Shown piece by piece: positions 23,037 through 36,319 of a DNA stretch of 64,000 nucleotides (its first letter is position 1; the number at the start of each line of letters is the position of its first letter). The position numbers and the translations under genes were made by a program. Below the pieces are notes generated by a model. The model saw only the letters and a program-made list of their open reading frames with translations. It was not told where the DNA came from and did no database searches. The stretch covers positions 1,364,001-1,428,000 of the forward strand of contig JACZZP010000017.1 of assembly GCA_015183035.1 (NCBI GenBank). Reading direction: 5' to 3'. The stretch is from Meloidogyne chitwoodi. Taxonomy: Eukaryota > Nematoda > Chromadorea > Rhabditida > Meloidogynidae.

Positions 23037-24354
23037 TTAATGCAACCATTCAATTGATTTTCGCAAATAAACAAATTTTCCATTAGGAACTTCCTCAGAT
23101 GTAGCTAACCAAATTGGTGTATCAGCTCCTTCATTAATAGTTAAAGGTCCTTCATGACTAGTCATATCTGTATCAACATAACCAGGACAACACTTAAAAA
23201 AAATAAATTTAAAAATAAAATTATAATTTTAAATTTACAGCATTAACAGTAATTCCTTTAGATTTAAGTTCATTTGCTTGTAATAAAGAAAGAGCAATTT
23301 CTGCTGCTTTACTTACACCATAAGATGAATCTAAATGAAAGTTTTTCTATTTTAAAATTTAAAAAAATTTTAATTTATATAAATAAATTAAATTATTATT
23401 TTGAGTTTTTTTGTACCCTTTGTAAGTATTTACCTGGATAACCACTCTCGTTTCGACGATCTTCTTTAGCAAACCTAAAAAATTATTTTTTTTAATTTTT
23501 AAAACCTACTTTTTATAATCCTCAACAAATTTATCAATATCAGCTTCTTTAAAGATTGAAGGATTTCTAAAAACATCTACCAATTCTTTTTTATATTTGC
23601 AATAATTGCCATTCATTATTCCTCCCTGACTACAAACATTAACAATTCTGAAAATAAAATAATTTTTTAAATTATTTATTTAAATATATTTATATTTTAT
23701 AAAATTATTTACCTTCCCCCTTTTTTAATTAAAGGAATAAGTGCATTAGAAATACGTTTTGTTCCATAATAATTAATTCCAATAGTTATATCTGCTTGAA
23801 TGCTTGGATGTTCTGTAGCATCATTTTTAAAGGCAAAACCAGCATTATTTATTAGAACATCCAATCCACCATGGCTTTCACTTAAATATTTAGCAAATTG
23901 TTGGCAACTATTCTCATCTGTTATATCCAATTGGTGGAAGATAATTTTATTGTTTGTTTTTTTATCGCTCAATTCTTTTTCCAAATTTTGAAGAGCTGTT
24001 TGGCCAAGTGATGGATTTCTAGCTAAAAAGATGAAATATTAAGTTGATAAAAATAATCTGAGTTTGAGTCCATAATTATTTTTTCAAATTAATTAAAATC
24101 TAATCGAAATAATTTAAAAAAAACCTGTTAAATAAATAATAGCCTCATTTAACTGTTGTGCCAATCCACTAACTATTCCATAGCCAATTCCTTTGTTAGC
24201 ACCAGTAACCTAAACAAATTAAAAATATTTTAAATTTGATTTATTTTATAATTAAACAGCAAAATTTTATAAAATATTTATTTGGTTAAAACTAATAATT
24301 TATAAATTAAATTATAAATTTTAAAAAAATTACCACAAAAATCTTTCCAGTCAT
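23037..24354 (-). CDS. Short-chain dehydrogenase/reductase, carbonyl reductase 1-like
   Basis: NADPH-dependent cytosolic carbonyl reductase family (SDR). Exon 1 (24354-24338 region) gives MTGKIFVV; after the first intron follows TGANKGIGYG, the TGxxxGIG cofactor motif. Then LDITDENSCQQF, VLINNAGFAF (the NNAG motif), and NVCSQGG with the catalytic Ser. The YGVSKAAEIALSLL segment (about 23330-23285) supplies catalytic Tyr-x3-Lys. CCPGYVDTDM and GADTPIWLA are the CBR1-type C-terminal blocks. It ends SIEWLH at 23037. The segment SGYPGKYLQRKNFHLDSSYG joins in frame only if the donor at GTACAAAA (about 23420) is used. About 277 residues, the normal size. Complete and apparently functional. Confidence 0.88.
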
Positions 24355-24991
24355 TTGAGTATTATTAAGATAATTTAAAATAATAATATTATAATTCACC
24401 TTTAAAATATTAAAAAAATTATATAGAAAATAATTTAAAAAATTTTTAGATTTTTTAAATGTCGAAAATTAAATAAAAGCCCTCAATTTTATATACTTAC
24501 TTATGTTAGTTATGGTTGATAAAAAAACTTAAAATGATTTTAGTAAATTTGTAGTTTATGTATTATTAACTTAAATAAAGTAAAAACAGGTTATTACTCG
24601 ATTATTTATTTATATTAATTTTTTATCTTAAAAAATTTAAAAGAAAATTATAATTTTTTCGTGTCCTGTGAGTAATTTATTTAATGTCATAGAAACGGCA
24701 ATAATGAAATTATTAATAAAAAATAATAAAGTTTATAGTTTTTTTTGTGTCTTTTACAAAAATATTTAGGTAAACATTGACGTCATTAAAAATAATTTTC
24801 TTTTTCTTTTCTCTATTTCTATCGTTATATACTCATTTTATTGATTAATATTTTTATTAAATATTTTGTTTTTGAAAATAAATTTTTTTTAGAATTAGTA
24901 TTTTTAATATAAATTTAATAAATCTTTAATTTTAGATAAAAAAGGCATGAAAATTTCTTAATAATTAAAAGCAATATTTTTTAATTGAAAA
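24355..24991. other. Intergenic region between divergent genes
   Basis: AT-rich spacer, presumed bidirectional promoter; no repeat or RNA seen. Confidence 0.5.
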
Positions 24992-25588
24992 ATGAATATT
25001 TCAGAAAATAATAAAGGTTTATTTTAATATTTTTAGAATTTAATTTTAAAAGTTTTTATAAATTAAAGACATTTCTGATTCTGATAATGAAATTGAAATA
25101 CAACAGACTGAAGGTGACAATGAATTAAATTCTTCAAAAAATATAAAAGAAAATAAAAATTCTCTTGAAAAATATTTGTGTCTTGAACAAAAATTACGTG
25201 AAGAACGGGCAAAGAAAAATTTACTTTCTGTTAAGGATTTGTTTAAAAAAGATCAAATAAAAAATGATCAGAAGCGCAGACGTGAACGTAATGATCCACT
25301 TTGTATGTTTTAATAATTAGAAAATAAATTTTTAAAATTTTAAATTTTTTCCATTAATTTCTATGATTTTTAATGGACTTTTTAAAATTACATAGGGAAA
25401 AGATTTATTTTCTTTTTTAATTCTAAAAACAATTTAAATGTAAAAGATTATTTTTAGTAATTTTATATGGTCGTCGCACTCATCAAAAGCCCAAATCAAA
25501 GTCAGTATTTAATAAAACTGATTTTGAAGTTGTAAAGAAATCAGAGAAATTAAATGTTCTAGCTAATAGAGTCAAACGAATTCGATGA
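24992..25588 (+). CDS. Small charged, probably nuclear protein of uncertain family
   Basis: Three exons: 24992-25016, about 25069-25302 and about 25459-25588. The protein starts MNISENNKDISDSDNEIEI, with an acidic/Ser N-terminus, followed by a Lys/Arg-rich helix (LEKYLCLEQKLREERAKKNL) and KKDQIKNDQKRRRERNDPL. The last exon reads ILYGRRTHQKPKSKSVFNKT then DFEVVKK and ends RVKRIR. No signal peptide or TM. The C-terminal SVFxxxDFxxxKK vaguely resembles the end of RPS19-binding protein 1 (AROS), but that is weak. Likely nucleolar or RNA-associated from composition only. Confidence 0.6.
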
Positions 25589-26084
25589 TTTTGTTATAAA
25601 ATTGTGTTTTTATAAATTATATATTTTTAAAGGTATTATTTTTGTTTAAAATTAAATAAGAAAGATGTAAACTTGTTTATTTATTTTAAAGAGGATTTGA
25701 AGATAGGTAATTGTTTTTTAATTAAAATAGTTTATCAAATATTAGATTTTCGGTCATTTGATATGGTAAATTATTACCTGATTAAAGTCCAACTTTTTAA
25801 ACATATGAGACGACCTTTTGAGTTATTGATTCAAAGTGTATTAAATCTTGTGATTTAGTCTAGATAGAGAAGTGTATGTGAAAAAGTATAAATTAATTCA
25901 TTAAAAAACCTAAATTTTCTATGGGGATTGCGTCAATAATTGAATTTAAAGGCAGTAAAAGTTAAAAAAAATTTTAAGAGGCATTATTTCTTATTTATAA
26001 TATAAGAATTTAAGTGAAATTCTGAATAACCAAAGAAATATTAAAGGCAATCTAATTGTTTTCTTATTTTTTAAACTAGACAAA
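25589..26084. other. Intergenic spacer
   Basis: An open frame at 25673-25858 shows no signal, family or splice context and is not called. Otherwise nothing seen. Confidence 0.45.
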
Positions 26085-27265
26085 ATGTTTCGATTTTTTA
26101 TTTTTTTATTTATGATAAATTTTTCTTTAACTATTATTCCTGAAGAGGATGAAGAATTAATTAGTACAGAGGATGAATCTCTTGATTATGATATTGATAA
26201 AGTAAAAAAATTATCGGAAGATTCAGAGGAATTAAAAGAAATGGATGAATATAAAGAAATTGAACAAATTAATTTATTATTGTATAATAATTCGAACTTT
26301 TTACAAAAATTAGATAAAATTAAAGAAATGAATAAATATGTATTTAAACAATTTGAAAATTTAGAGAAATTTTCAAATTTGAAAAGTTTTTTGTTTGAAG
26401 AAATTGAAAAAGAATATAATTCAGCAAGAAAAGAAAAATTAAAGGTATTAAAATATTTAATATAATTTTTTAAATTGTAATTTTAGGATTTATATGATTC
26501 TTTGGACAATTTAACAAAAGAATTTAGTAAAATTCATAATGCACAAAGTATTTGTTCATTAATCATTACAGGAGCTTATTTTACTGAAAATAATATTCAA
26601 GAACTTTGTAACAAAATTATTAATAGAATAAAAGAATTGTTTGAATTTAATTCTAATTATTTTCTTGAGAGAAATGATGAAATATCGATAGTAGAGGAAA
26701 ACGAAGAAAATCTTACTGAAGAAGAAAATTTAAAAAAAATATTAAAATATCAATTGAGTCAAATGAATGATGAGGAAAAGTTGAAAGAAGTTATTTCAAT
26801 ATTAAATGATAATCAAGAAGAAATTATTTTAGAATTAAATAAAATTAAAAAAATGAACAAATATGTATTTAAACAATTTGTTAATTTTGAAAAATTTTTT
26901 AAAAGAGAAAATTGAGATTGAAGAAGATAATATAAAAAAAGAAAAATTAAAGGTATAAAATATTTATATAATTTATTTTTTGTCAATTTTAGAAATTATA
27001 TGATTCTTTGGAAAATTTAACAGAATTTAGTGAAATTCTTAAAAGATATAGTATGTGTTTATTAGTCACTAAAGGAGTTTTCTTTAAAAAAGAAAAGAAT
27101 ACTCAAAAATCTTGTAAAGAAATTGTTACAAAAACAGAAAAATTGTTTAAAAAAGTTGGTATAAAATTTAATTCTAATGGAGAAAGACATAAAATGAGTG
27201 AAGAGGATATTCTGAATTTAATTTTACAAGATCAAATTAAACTAAAACAAAAAAAATATTTTTAA
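26085..27265 (+). pseudogene. Secreted internally repeated Glu/Lys-rich protein, with a frame break in repeat 2
   Basis: Signal peptide MFRFFIFLFMINFSLTII, then a strongly charged helical protein built of repeats of about 140 residues. Repeat 1 contains KIKEMNKYVFKQFENLEKF and, after the intron at 26445-26486, LYDSLDNLTKEFS with CSLIITGAYF. Repeat 2 contains KIKKMNKYVFKQFVNFEKF and, after a second intron, LYDSLENLTEFS with CLLVTKGVFF. In repeat 2 the frame hits a stop just after FFKREN (26913-26915), while one base away the sequence EIEEDNIKKEKLK continues exactly like repeat 1. The break lies at a T6A4 run near 26895, so it is either a real frameshift or a homopolymer error. Domain unknown; secreted by prediction. 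Confidence 0.65.
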
Positions 27266-30200
27266 AATATGTAGCTAATAAGAAAACAGTTTTAAAGGAA
27301 TGAGAAAAAATGTTTTAGTATGATTTAATTTTGAAACATACCCCTTTAAATTTATCTATTCATTATTATTACCTTTATTTAGTCCTATGAAATTGCGAGT
27401 TGAAGAATATATTGTCGATAGAAAATTAATTTTGTTTATTTATTAACAAAATTTTATATCAAATTTTGTTATTCTTCTGTTCATAAAATTCTCTATTTAA
27501 AATTTTTATGTACGTATAATTTTCAATTATACTCATCAATATATATTTTTTTATTAAGTATTTTATGAAGAGAAGAACATAACAAAAAATATTCAAAACA
27601 TTTGAACTTCTTTTATATTTTTTTTTAATTTAAATTATTTATACAATTATATGTATTTATATTTATTTAACATTTTCCTTAAACTATTATATTTCTTAAA
27701 ATTGTAAAAGTTGTATAAATTTTTTAACTTCAAGTATAAATATTTTAGATTATTTTTTAATTTATTTTTGGTCTTTTTAGGATAAATTATTATAACTCAA
27801 TAAATTTGTTTCTTCACTTAGTCAATTTAACACTTAATTGGTCATTCATATCTTAACATTTATTTATGGGGTACATTTCCTTTGATCACTCATAGCATCT
27901 CCGTTGTTAATACTGAGTACCAAAACTAATAATTTTATTTTACTCACAAGTTCGTTCTAATTAACTAAATTTCTTCATCTTTGTCTCATTCGACTCAAAA
28001 ACTTTTTCGAATGAGCTATCATTTTTATTTTAATATTATTCGTATTTAGGAAAAACATTTAAAAGAGAAAATATTTTGTATTCAACTGACAATAAGGTAT
28101 TTGTTGAGTTAATCATTGTAACTGTAATTGACTTTTAATCTTTTAATCAATAAATAAATTTCCAAAATTTTAGTTATTTTAAATTATTATTTTAAAATTA
28201 TATAAATCTCCTTAAATTTTTTTAATAAATATTTGCAATTTTTTATTTTGGCCATTCAGCTGTTTTGGCAGCTGTTTGTTATTCCAATTACTGCACAACC
28301 TTACTTTCTATTTCTCTAACATTGACAAAAGTAATTGGAAAGAGGCTGGCAGTTAGTTACTAGTTGATGTAGTGTTTGGTTGTTGCCAACCGCTTATATT
28401 GATTTTTTATATATTTTTTTCTCTAATTTTTTTTCATATTATGTATATTCTCTTCTCTAGTCTTTTTTACTGCGCTATAGAATTATTTACTCTACCTAAA
28501 TATTTCCAATAATTTTGATTTTTCTTTTTTTCTTATTCTTACATTCTCTAATGAGTTTTTTTTAATTTTTACCTTATTTTTTATTTAAATTTACCCTTAA
28601 AAACACACTTATGTATTATTATCTAATATTTAACCTCATTATATAAAAGAAAGTTTAGTTAAGTAATGAAATTCACGTGAATGTTTATTTACAAAGTTAT
28701 TAAACAATGATAAATGTCCCTTACTCTTTTAAAATAATATTTTTCTTTAATTTTTACATATTTAAATTTACATAATTTTAAAAATATTTTTGAAATACAT
28801 ATAAAGTATTTTTTCTGATAAAAAACATTTTTATTTAAATTATCCTAAAATAAAAGTCATTCAATTACTTAAAATATTTATTATCGAGCATTGAACAAAA
28901 AATTATTTTGATAAATTAAATTTATTAAAAATAAATAATTTTTAATATTTTTTAAAAAAATGTATTAATTAATAATTTTTACCTGCTTTAATTTAAATTA
29001 AAAAATAATTTAATAAAAATTTATTATTTCTTTAACAATTTTTTATTTAAAAATTATTTATTAATTTATTCTTAAATTTTTAATTTATTTTAATTTTTAA
29101 TATTTTTCTTTTATTTTTTAATAAATAAATATCTTTTCATAAAACCTTTTTTATTTTTTCCCACTCTTATTCTTTTTTTTTGTCGTCATTTATTCTATTC
29201 TCTCTCCCATTTTTAATTTATTTCCGTTTTCGATTATCGTTAAATCTTTTATTTTTAATTAAAATTAATTTTGTACAAATAAATATATACTAAATTAATT
29301 AACAATTCTCTAACTGCCACCTGTATAGATAAATACTTTTTTTTTTTAATTTTGTAAATTTTCAATTTTATAATCTAATATTTTTACAAAAAAATTTAAA
29401 AAAAGAAAAAAAGATTTATTTGTTTGTTGGTTTGCCTTCAGAGTTTTGTAATATAACGTATGTGCCTGTTACCACCATTCTACCCATTCGTTCTCTACTT
29501 ATTTAGAAAAAGAGGAAATTATTCACTTTGAAAATTAAATAAATAAATATATTTATATAAATACTTATTATCCCTATCCCCCCTTCTTTTTTTTTTTATT
29601 TTTTTTTAAACATAAATATAATTAATTATTTTTTAATAAATTTACTTTTTTACTTGGCCAAAGAATTTGTTTATGTTAAAAATATTTTTCTTAATTTTAT
29701 TAAATTATATGAAGAATTTAATGATCTCTTTCAATTTCTTTTTATTATTTTCTTTTATTATTCTAATATTTTTTATAAAAAAATAATAATTTTAATTTTT
29801 GGTTAAATTTATTTTTAATTTTTTAAGCAAAATAACTTTATATACAAATAAATATATCTTTAATATTTATTTATTAAGTAAAAAATAAATAAATTTATAT
29901 TATTATTATTATATATTAGAAGGGTCTTTTTTTCCTTGGCAACCACCAAATAAATAAATAAATAAATATATTAAAAGTTGAAAAACTTCTACTTACTAAA
30001 AGACTTTTTAGGTATTTTGTTTTTTTAAAAGATTATATTTTAATAAATAAAACTGCAAAATTTAAATATATTTTAAAATTTATTTAATCTCTCCAATAAT
30101 ATTAAAAAATATAAATAAATTAATTAAAATTTTATTTAAGATATTTTTGGCTTCTTTTAAATTATTAATATTTTTAATAAGAAAATACTATTTAAATTTA

Positions 30201-31912
30201 AAATGGATAAATTTAGCCTTTTTTATTTATTTTTAAATTAAATTAAAAAAATATATTTTTATTTAATTTATTTTCCTTTTACTCAAAAAATCTTGAAAAA
30301 TCTCAAAATTTTATTTTTTATTTTTTAAACGTTCACCTGTTTTAAAAATAAATAAATAAATAATTTCACTCATTTATGTACTTTAATAAAATAAAAGAAT
30401 TGCACTTTTTTAATCATTTTAAACAAAAATATTGTTAAAAACAAATAAACATTGAAAATAAAATATTTTTATTATTATTTTTTCATTTATTTTTTACAAT
30501 TTAATTTATTAAATAAAATAACAATTAAACTTTTTTTTATTATTTTTTGTTTAATTTTTATTAAAAATATTCGACAATTATTTATTTTTTATTTTCCCTA
30601 ATTTTAAAATAAATTTAAATATTTTTGTTTTTTGCTTGGTTATTTCAAATTATTTAAAATTAAATAAATTAAAACAACTTTTTCTAATCTCAGAATTCCA
30701 ATCTACATAAAAACCTGATTTAAGAATTAAAATAATTTTTTATTTTTAAATAAATTTATTTAACAAATATATAAATAAATGTGTAATAAACAAAACACCT
30801 TTTTTATTTTTTAACCTTTATTTTATAAATATTTTTGCAAATTTTTTTTAAAAATAAATATATTTAAAGATAAATATCACATAATATATCTATTACCATT
30901 ATTAGTTTAATTACTTTTATGTATTTATTTATTTTCTTTTAAAAAATTATTTTTCCTTAACCTCTACTACTACTACATACATTGTGGCAATAAATAAATT
31001 AAAAAAAATATATTTTAGTTATTTTTTAATTTTATTTATTTTTTATTTAATTGGCAAATATTTTGAAATATCTTTTTTTGTCAATTTTCGATTTATATTT
31101 TATTTTTAAATAAATAAAAAATATAAAAATTGTAAAATTTAATATACATACATATATATACCTAATATAATTATATTTAATTAAAATTTAAAAAAGAAAT
31201 CAAGTTATTCATTAAAAAATTATTTTCCGTAAATTGTCCTACTATACATATTATTTTTTTATTTTATTTAATTCCACGCATTCTTATTGATTTTTTAGCT
31301 TTTTGTTTACAATGGTGTGCTTACTATTTTTCATTCATTTTTTCTCAAAAAATTGAAGAAAAATAATACATAAAAGAGAAGGGAATGTCAAATTTTATTT
31401 TTTCTATTTTTTTTACGTTTTGACACGTGCGCATAATTTATACATTTATTTTTTTATAATATTTTCCCTAATTTTTATTTTCTCTAAACTTTTTATTTTT
31501 TTTTAATATTTTTTTTTTAAATTTGCCGAACAATTTTATTTTTTTTATTTATTTTTTATTATTTTGGCATTATTTGCAAACTTTTTTTTTGCAATTTTTA
31601 TAAATAATACAAAAAATAAATTTTTTTATAAAATGTTTACATTTATATTTGCAAATAAATAAAACAAAATTTTTTTTATTTTTTCTTCATCTTAAGTTAT
31701 TTTTAGAATTTTTTCCTATTTAATTTTATATTATTTATTTGCTAGGAATTATAGTTTTTATCAACTTGTATTACCTTTTTTCGTTTTTTTCTTGAAAATA
31801 TTTAAAATTAAAAAAATAATATTTAATTTATTTAATTGTCCTTTTTTAATAAATAAATATTATATTTTCATAATTTTATTATATTTTATTTTTATAAATA
31901 TTTATTTATTTA
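27266..31912. other. 4.6-kb gene-poor AT-rich region
   Basis: No gene is supported. A slightly GC-richer island at about 28240-28400 contains an 11-bp inverted pair TTCCAATTACT (28282-28292) and AGTAATTGGAA (28330-28340). Poly-T/A and TAAA-type runs dominate. Open frames running into 31921 are readthrough of the transposon below. Confidence 0.5.
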
Positions 31913-31920
31913 ATTTATTT

Positions 31921-32676
31921 GGCAATCTTGACCTATTGGGGCTCCACCCCAAATATTCGCAGTGGCATAGTAAAAACGTGTTTTTAGGGGTTATCGAGGT
32001 CGCTTATTACGAATCTGATATCAGTTTTTTCTTATCACTAATCCTTATCATTTTAACAGTAATTTTAAAAATCACAGATTTTATCATGGATATTTTCCAA
32101 ATTACTCAACTTATTAATACAAAAGAATCTGCTATTCAATTTTTACAACAACGTAACATTTTACGGTCTGTACCACCACTATGCCCATCATGTAATCAGC
32201 AAATGAGTAAAAATCGTAGAGTGAGTAGGGGTGATGGTATTTCTGGCGCTGTCAGCGCAGGCACCAGGGAGCTCCTCGATGCAATAAGAAGCTAGCACTC
32301 CGTCATGGATCGTTTCTTGTCAACTCCAATTTGAAACAGTTTGTTATGCTCGCATACTTTTGGGCTAAAGGAATTTCTGCTTTTTCACAAGCAGCAATGT
32401 GTGGAGTTAGTGAGCAACATGTGGTTCAATGGAACCAATGATTCCGAGACATTTGTAACCGCTATCTGATAGAGCCTACAAATTATGAAATCTGTGATTT
32501 TTTAAAAAATTGATAAAATCTGTGATTTTTAAAATTACTGTTAAAATGATAAGGATTAGTGATAAGAAAAAACTGATATCAGATTCGTAATAAGCGACCT
32601 CGATAACCCCTAAAAACACGTTTTAACTATGCCACTGCGAATATTTTGGGTGGAGCCCCAATAGGTCAAGATTGCC
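31921..32676. mobile_element. Merlin-type DNA transposon relic with ~165-bp inverted repeats
   Basis: Long terminal inverted repeats starting GGCAATCTTGACC (31921) and ending GGTCAAGATTGCC (32676), nearly identical over about 165 bp. They are flanked by an 8-bp target duplication ATTTATTT (31913-31920 and 32677-32684); because the site is AT-rich the duplication alone is weak evidence, but the inverted repeats are clear. Between the repeats is a broken Merlin/IS1016-ISXO2-type transposase (separate entry). Merlin elements typically make 8-9-bp duplications. Confidence 0.9.
32086..32490 (+). pseudogene. Merlin (IS1016/ISXO2-like) transposase remnant
   Basis: Begins MDIFQITQLINTKESAIQFL and includes a zinc-ribbon PPLCPSCNQQM. 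In the first frame it stops at 32293-32295. After a one-base shift near 32245 the family sequence continues WRCQRRHQ, then LRHGSFLVNSNLKQF, FWAKGISAFSQAAMCGVSEQ and VVQWNQ, a stop codon, then FRDICNRYLIEP. The order zinc ribbon, WRC, SLR(H/x)GS, and helix-turn-helix-like region is that of ISXO2-like transposases. The DDE catalytic core is not present before the right inverted repeat. Dead, with at least one frameshift, one nonsense codon and a 3' deletion. Confidence 0.85.
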
Positions 32677-32684
32677 ATTTATTT

Positions 32685-33266
32685 ATTACATCATTTTATA
32701 TTTTGAAATGAGAAAAGCTTTGGGAAAAAATTATTTTTTTTTAAAAAGAAATATTTATTTATTTGTATTTAATTAATGACTCATTAATATAATTTATTTA
32801 ATCCATTTTGCAACATTTATTTATGTGAAAGTAGAAATTAATTTTTAAACAAATATTTTTAAAAGGTTTTATCAAAACACATTAAAAAAAATATATTTTT
32901 TTTTAATATTATTTTTATCTTATTTTTGTAATTTTTAGACGTCAACTTTTATTAAAAAATAAAATATTTTTTTAATTTATTTTTTTATTTAAAAATGCTA
33001 AAACAGCAAAAATATACCTTATAATTAATAAACTTAAATGTTTTTTTAGTATTAAAAAATAATTTTTGCATTAAAAATTTTACCATTTTCTCTGTAATTA
33101 GTTTTTTAAATAATAATTAATTATAAATAAATATAATATTTAAATGTTTTTAAATAATAATTAAAAAATATTTATCTACCTATATTTAATTTAGCAAAAA
33201 TAATAAATTAATTTAATTCCTAATTAATTATATTTTATATTAAATTTTAAATATCTATTTAATTAA
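32685..33266. other. AT-rich intergenic spacer
   Basis: Presumed promoter region of the receptor kinase gene; no motif identified. Confidence 0.45.
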
Positions 33267-36200
33267 ATGTTTTGGTCATTATTTATTATTATTATTAATA
33301 TTTTGAGTTTGTTTTTTGAAAAACAATATGTTGAATGTTTTGTTAAGGATCGATTTAACAGTTCAACATTACAACAAGAAAAGGTATTAAATAATATTTT
33401 AAATAAATAAATAATTTTATTTAAATTAATTTAATTAGAATTATATTTTTATTTAATTTATTTAAATAAATTTTAATAAAATTATTAGAGAAAAAATATT
33501 TTGTTTAATATATATTAATTAATTAATTTTAATATATGTATATTAGCATTTTAAATATTTTTTAATATATTTAAATAAATATTTTTATTATTTAAAAATA
33601 TAAGTATGTAAATTATAGAATAATGATGAAGATAATAATAATAATAATAACAACAATTTAATAGTTACAGCAAATAATTTTTATGATACAAATAATTATG
33701 ACAAAAAATTACCAAATTATTTAAATAAACTTGGTAAAATTGGTATAAATTATTATTTGGATGTTAATGAAACAAATTTAGCTTTAAAAAATAAACCTTT
33801 TATTTATTGTCAGGTAAATACAAATAAATATTATTTTTTTTTTATAAAAATTAAATTTTTGTGTTTAAATTTTAATTAATTACAAAATATTTAAATTAAT
33901 TTAAAAAAAAAATAATTTTTACTTATTTTTTTTTAATAAATTTATTTTTAAATATTTAAATTAATTTTAATTATTTTTTGTTAGAAATATGAACAAAGTA
34001 CTTGTATATCTTTAAATCCAGAAGATTGTACTGAAACAGTAAAATGTTATGCATCAGCAAATACTCATTTATTGGTTAATTATTATTTAAATAAATAAAT
34101 TAAAATAATTTTAAAGGCTTGTATGGCTTTTTTTCTTTATTCAATAGATGAAAATGGAAATATTAGTTATCAAGGGGCAAGCATAAAATCTTGTTGGTCA
34201 CAGGGTGAAAATGAATTGCGTGAATGTCATTCTGAAGATGAATGTGTTGTTGATACTAGGTTTATTTATTTTTATTATTGTTTTTTTAATAAAACTGAGA
34301 AATTTACTTTAAAATATAACTTTGATTAATTATAAAAATAATTAGGAATTTTATTTTTTTAATTTTAATAATTTTTAGTTTTTTTATAATTACTTATAAT
34401 TATTATAAAAATAAATAAATAAATAAAATAATTTTAGAGCAACAGGACAAACAGGATTATTAGCAAAATTCTGTTGTTGTCGAACACATAATTGTAATTC
34501 TAAATTTATTTTTAAAACTGAACCTTTAAATGAAGAAGAAGAAAATGATAAAGAAGTTGTTAAATTACTTGAAATTTCTGGTAAAAATAAAAATTAAAAA
34601 TAAAATTAATTTATTTATTAGAAAATAATAAACCTTCACAAATATTATTTTATGAAAAAATACAAAATTATCATTGGGCATTAATTATTATTGGAATGTT
34701 TTTATTAATTCTTTTATTTATTGCTATTTTTATTTTTTGTTTAACAATTAGTCAAAAATTAAGAAAAAAAATTACTGAAAAAGGAATTAAACAAATTAGT
34801 CCAACAATTACTAATAATAATAATAATAAAGAACCTTTAATTAGTGGAGAAGTTACTTTAAGTGATGGAACTAAATTAAATTTAAAAGAAATTAAAATTA
34901 CTGAGGTAAAATTAAATATAAATTTAATTATTAAATATTTTTAATTTTTTATTTTGTTACTTTAAAATAAATTAATTTAATTAAATAATTTTAATATAAT
35001 TTTTTATCAAACTATTTCAGAAAATAGCTGAAGGACGTTTTGGTAAAGTTTATAAAGCACAAATTGGAGATCGCTTTTTGGCAATTAAACAATTTATAGA
35101 TAATGGAGAAGATAGTTGGACTAATGAAATGGTTTATTTATTTAAATTAATTAAATAAATTTTAGGATATTCATTCAATGAAATCAATTTCAAAAAATGA
35201 TTATATTGCTGAATTTCTTGGTGGTTTTTATTTTGAAAAGAAATATATGTTATTAATTAAATTTTATTCAAAATGTTCTCTTTTTGATTATTTAAAAGTA
35301 TTTTTTAAATTTAATTTTAATTTAAATATTATTTAAAAGGAAAATACAATTACTTTACTTCAATCTTTAAGAATGATTACTTCAATGTTATGTGGACTTG
35401 CATTTGTAAATATTTATTATTTAATTAATTAATTTTATTTTTTTAAAGTTACATGAAGAAATGCCAAATGGTCCAAATGCAAAACCAACAATTGTTTGAT
35501 TTTTTTTTAATTTATAAAATATTTTTTTTAATTAAAAAGGTACATAGAGATTTAAAAAGTAAGAATATTCTTGTTAGAGATGATTTAAGTACTTGTATTA
35601 CTGATTTTGGTTTGGCACTTAAATGTGAATCTACAAAAAGTATTTCTCCTGGACAAAATCTTTTACAAGTAAATTTATTTAATAATTAATTTTTTTTAAT
35701 TAAATTAAAAAAAGGTTGGTACTCGTCGTTATATGTCACCTGAAGTTTTAGAGGGAGCAACAGAATTTACTAGCTTTGCTTTTCAACAAATTGATGTTTA
35801 TGCTGCTGCTCTAGTTATTTGGGAAGTTTTATCAAGGACTTGTATTGATGATGAAAATATTATTATTAAAGAAAATAATTTAAATGAAAATTGTGAAAAT
35901 ATTCCTTGTAAGTTTATTTATTAAATTTAAATTTTATTATTTTAAGTGTCATTATCACCTCCTCGTTTTATGCTACCCTATGAAGCTGAAATTGGTACAA
36001 ATCCTTCTCTTAGTCAAATAAGAGATTTTGTAGTTCTTCGCAGATGTAGACCTAATGTTAGGCCAATATTAATTCAAAATAAAATTTCATCTTTAATTGT
36101 AAGGACAATGTCAGAGATGTGGGACCATGAACCTGTAAATTATTAATTTAATTAAATATAATACTTAATGTTCTCAAAAATAATATTAAAATAAATAATA

Positions 36201-36319
36201 TTTAATTTTTATTTTTTAATAAAAAAAAGGATTGTCGAATAACATCATCATGTGCTAGAGACAGAAGTTTAATTTGGTTAACAAATAATAGTAATAGAAT
36301 ATTATGCCAAATTAAATAA
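33267..36319 (+). CDS. daf-4: TGF-beta/activin/BMP type II receptor Ser/Thr kinase (DAF-4-like)
   Basis: A single-pass receptor that binds TGF-beta ligands and phosphorylates type I receptors; in C. elegans the only type II receptor, DAF-4, serves dauer and body-size pathways. Signal peptide [17 protein letters not shown]. The ectodomain carries a three-finger-type Cys pattern (YCQ..STC..DC...VKCY..AC...SCW..CHSEDEC) ending [10 protein letters not shown], the activin-receptor signature. [22 protein letters not shown] (about 34676-34735). The kinase begins [16 protein letters not shown] (glycine loop), LAIKQF (catalytic Lys), [20 protein letters not shown] and [15 protein letters not shown], then PNVRP in the C-lobe and [13 protein letters not shown] after HRDLK and TRRYM are type II features. 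All catalytic residues are present. About 12 exons; the tail after the kinase is short (about 25 residues). Confidence 0.92.

Noticed and set aside
25673..25858. Small gene MFIYFKEDLKIGN...
   Set aside because: No signal, splice partners or homology; within expected chance for this composition.
32086..32295. An intact host zinc-ribbon gene
   Set aside because: It lies between long inverted repeats with an 8-bp duplication, and the sequence continues as Merlin transposase in another frame.
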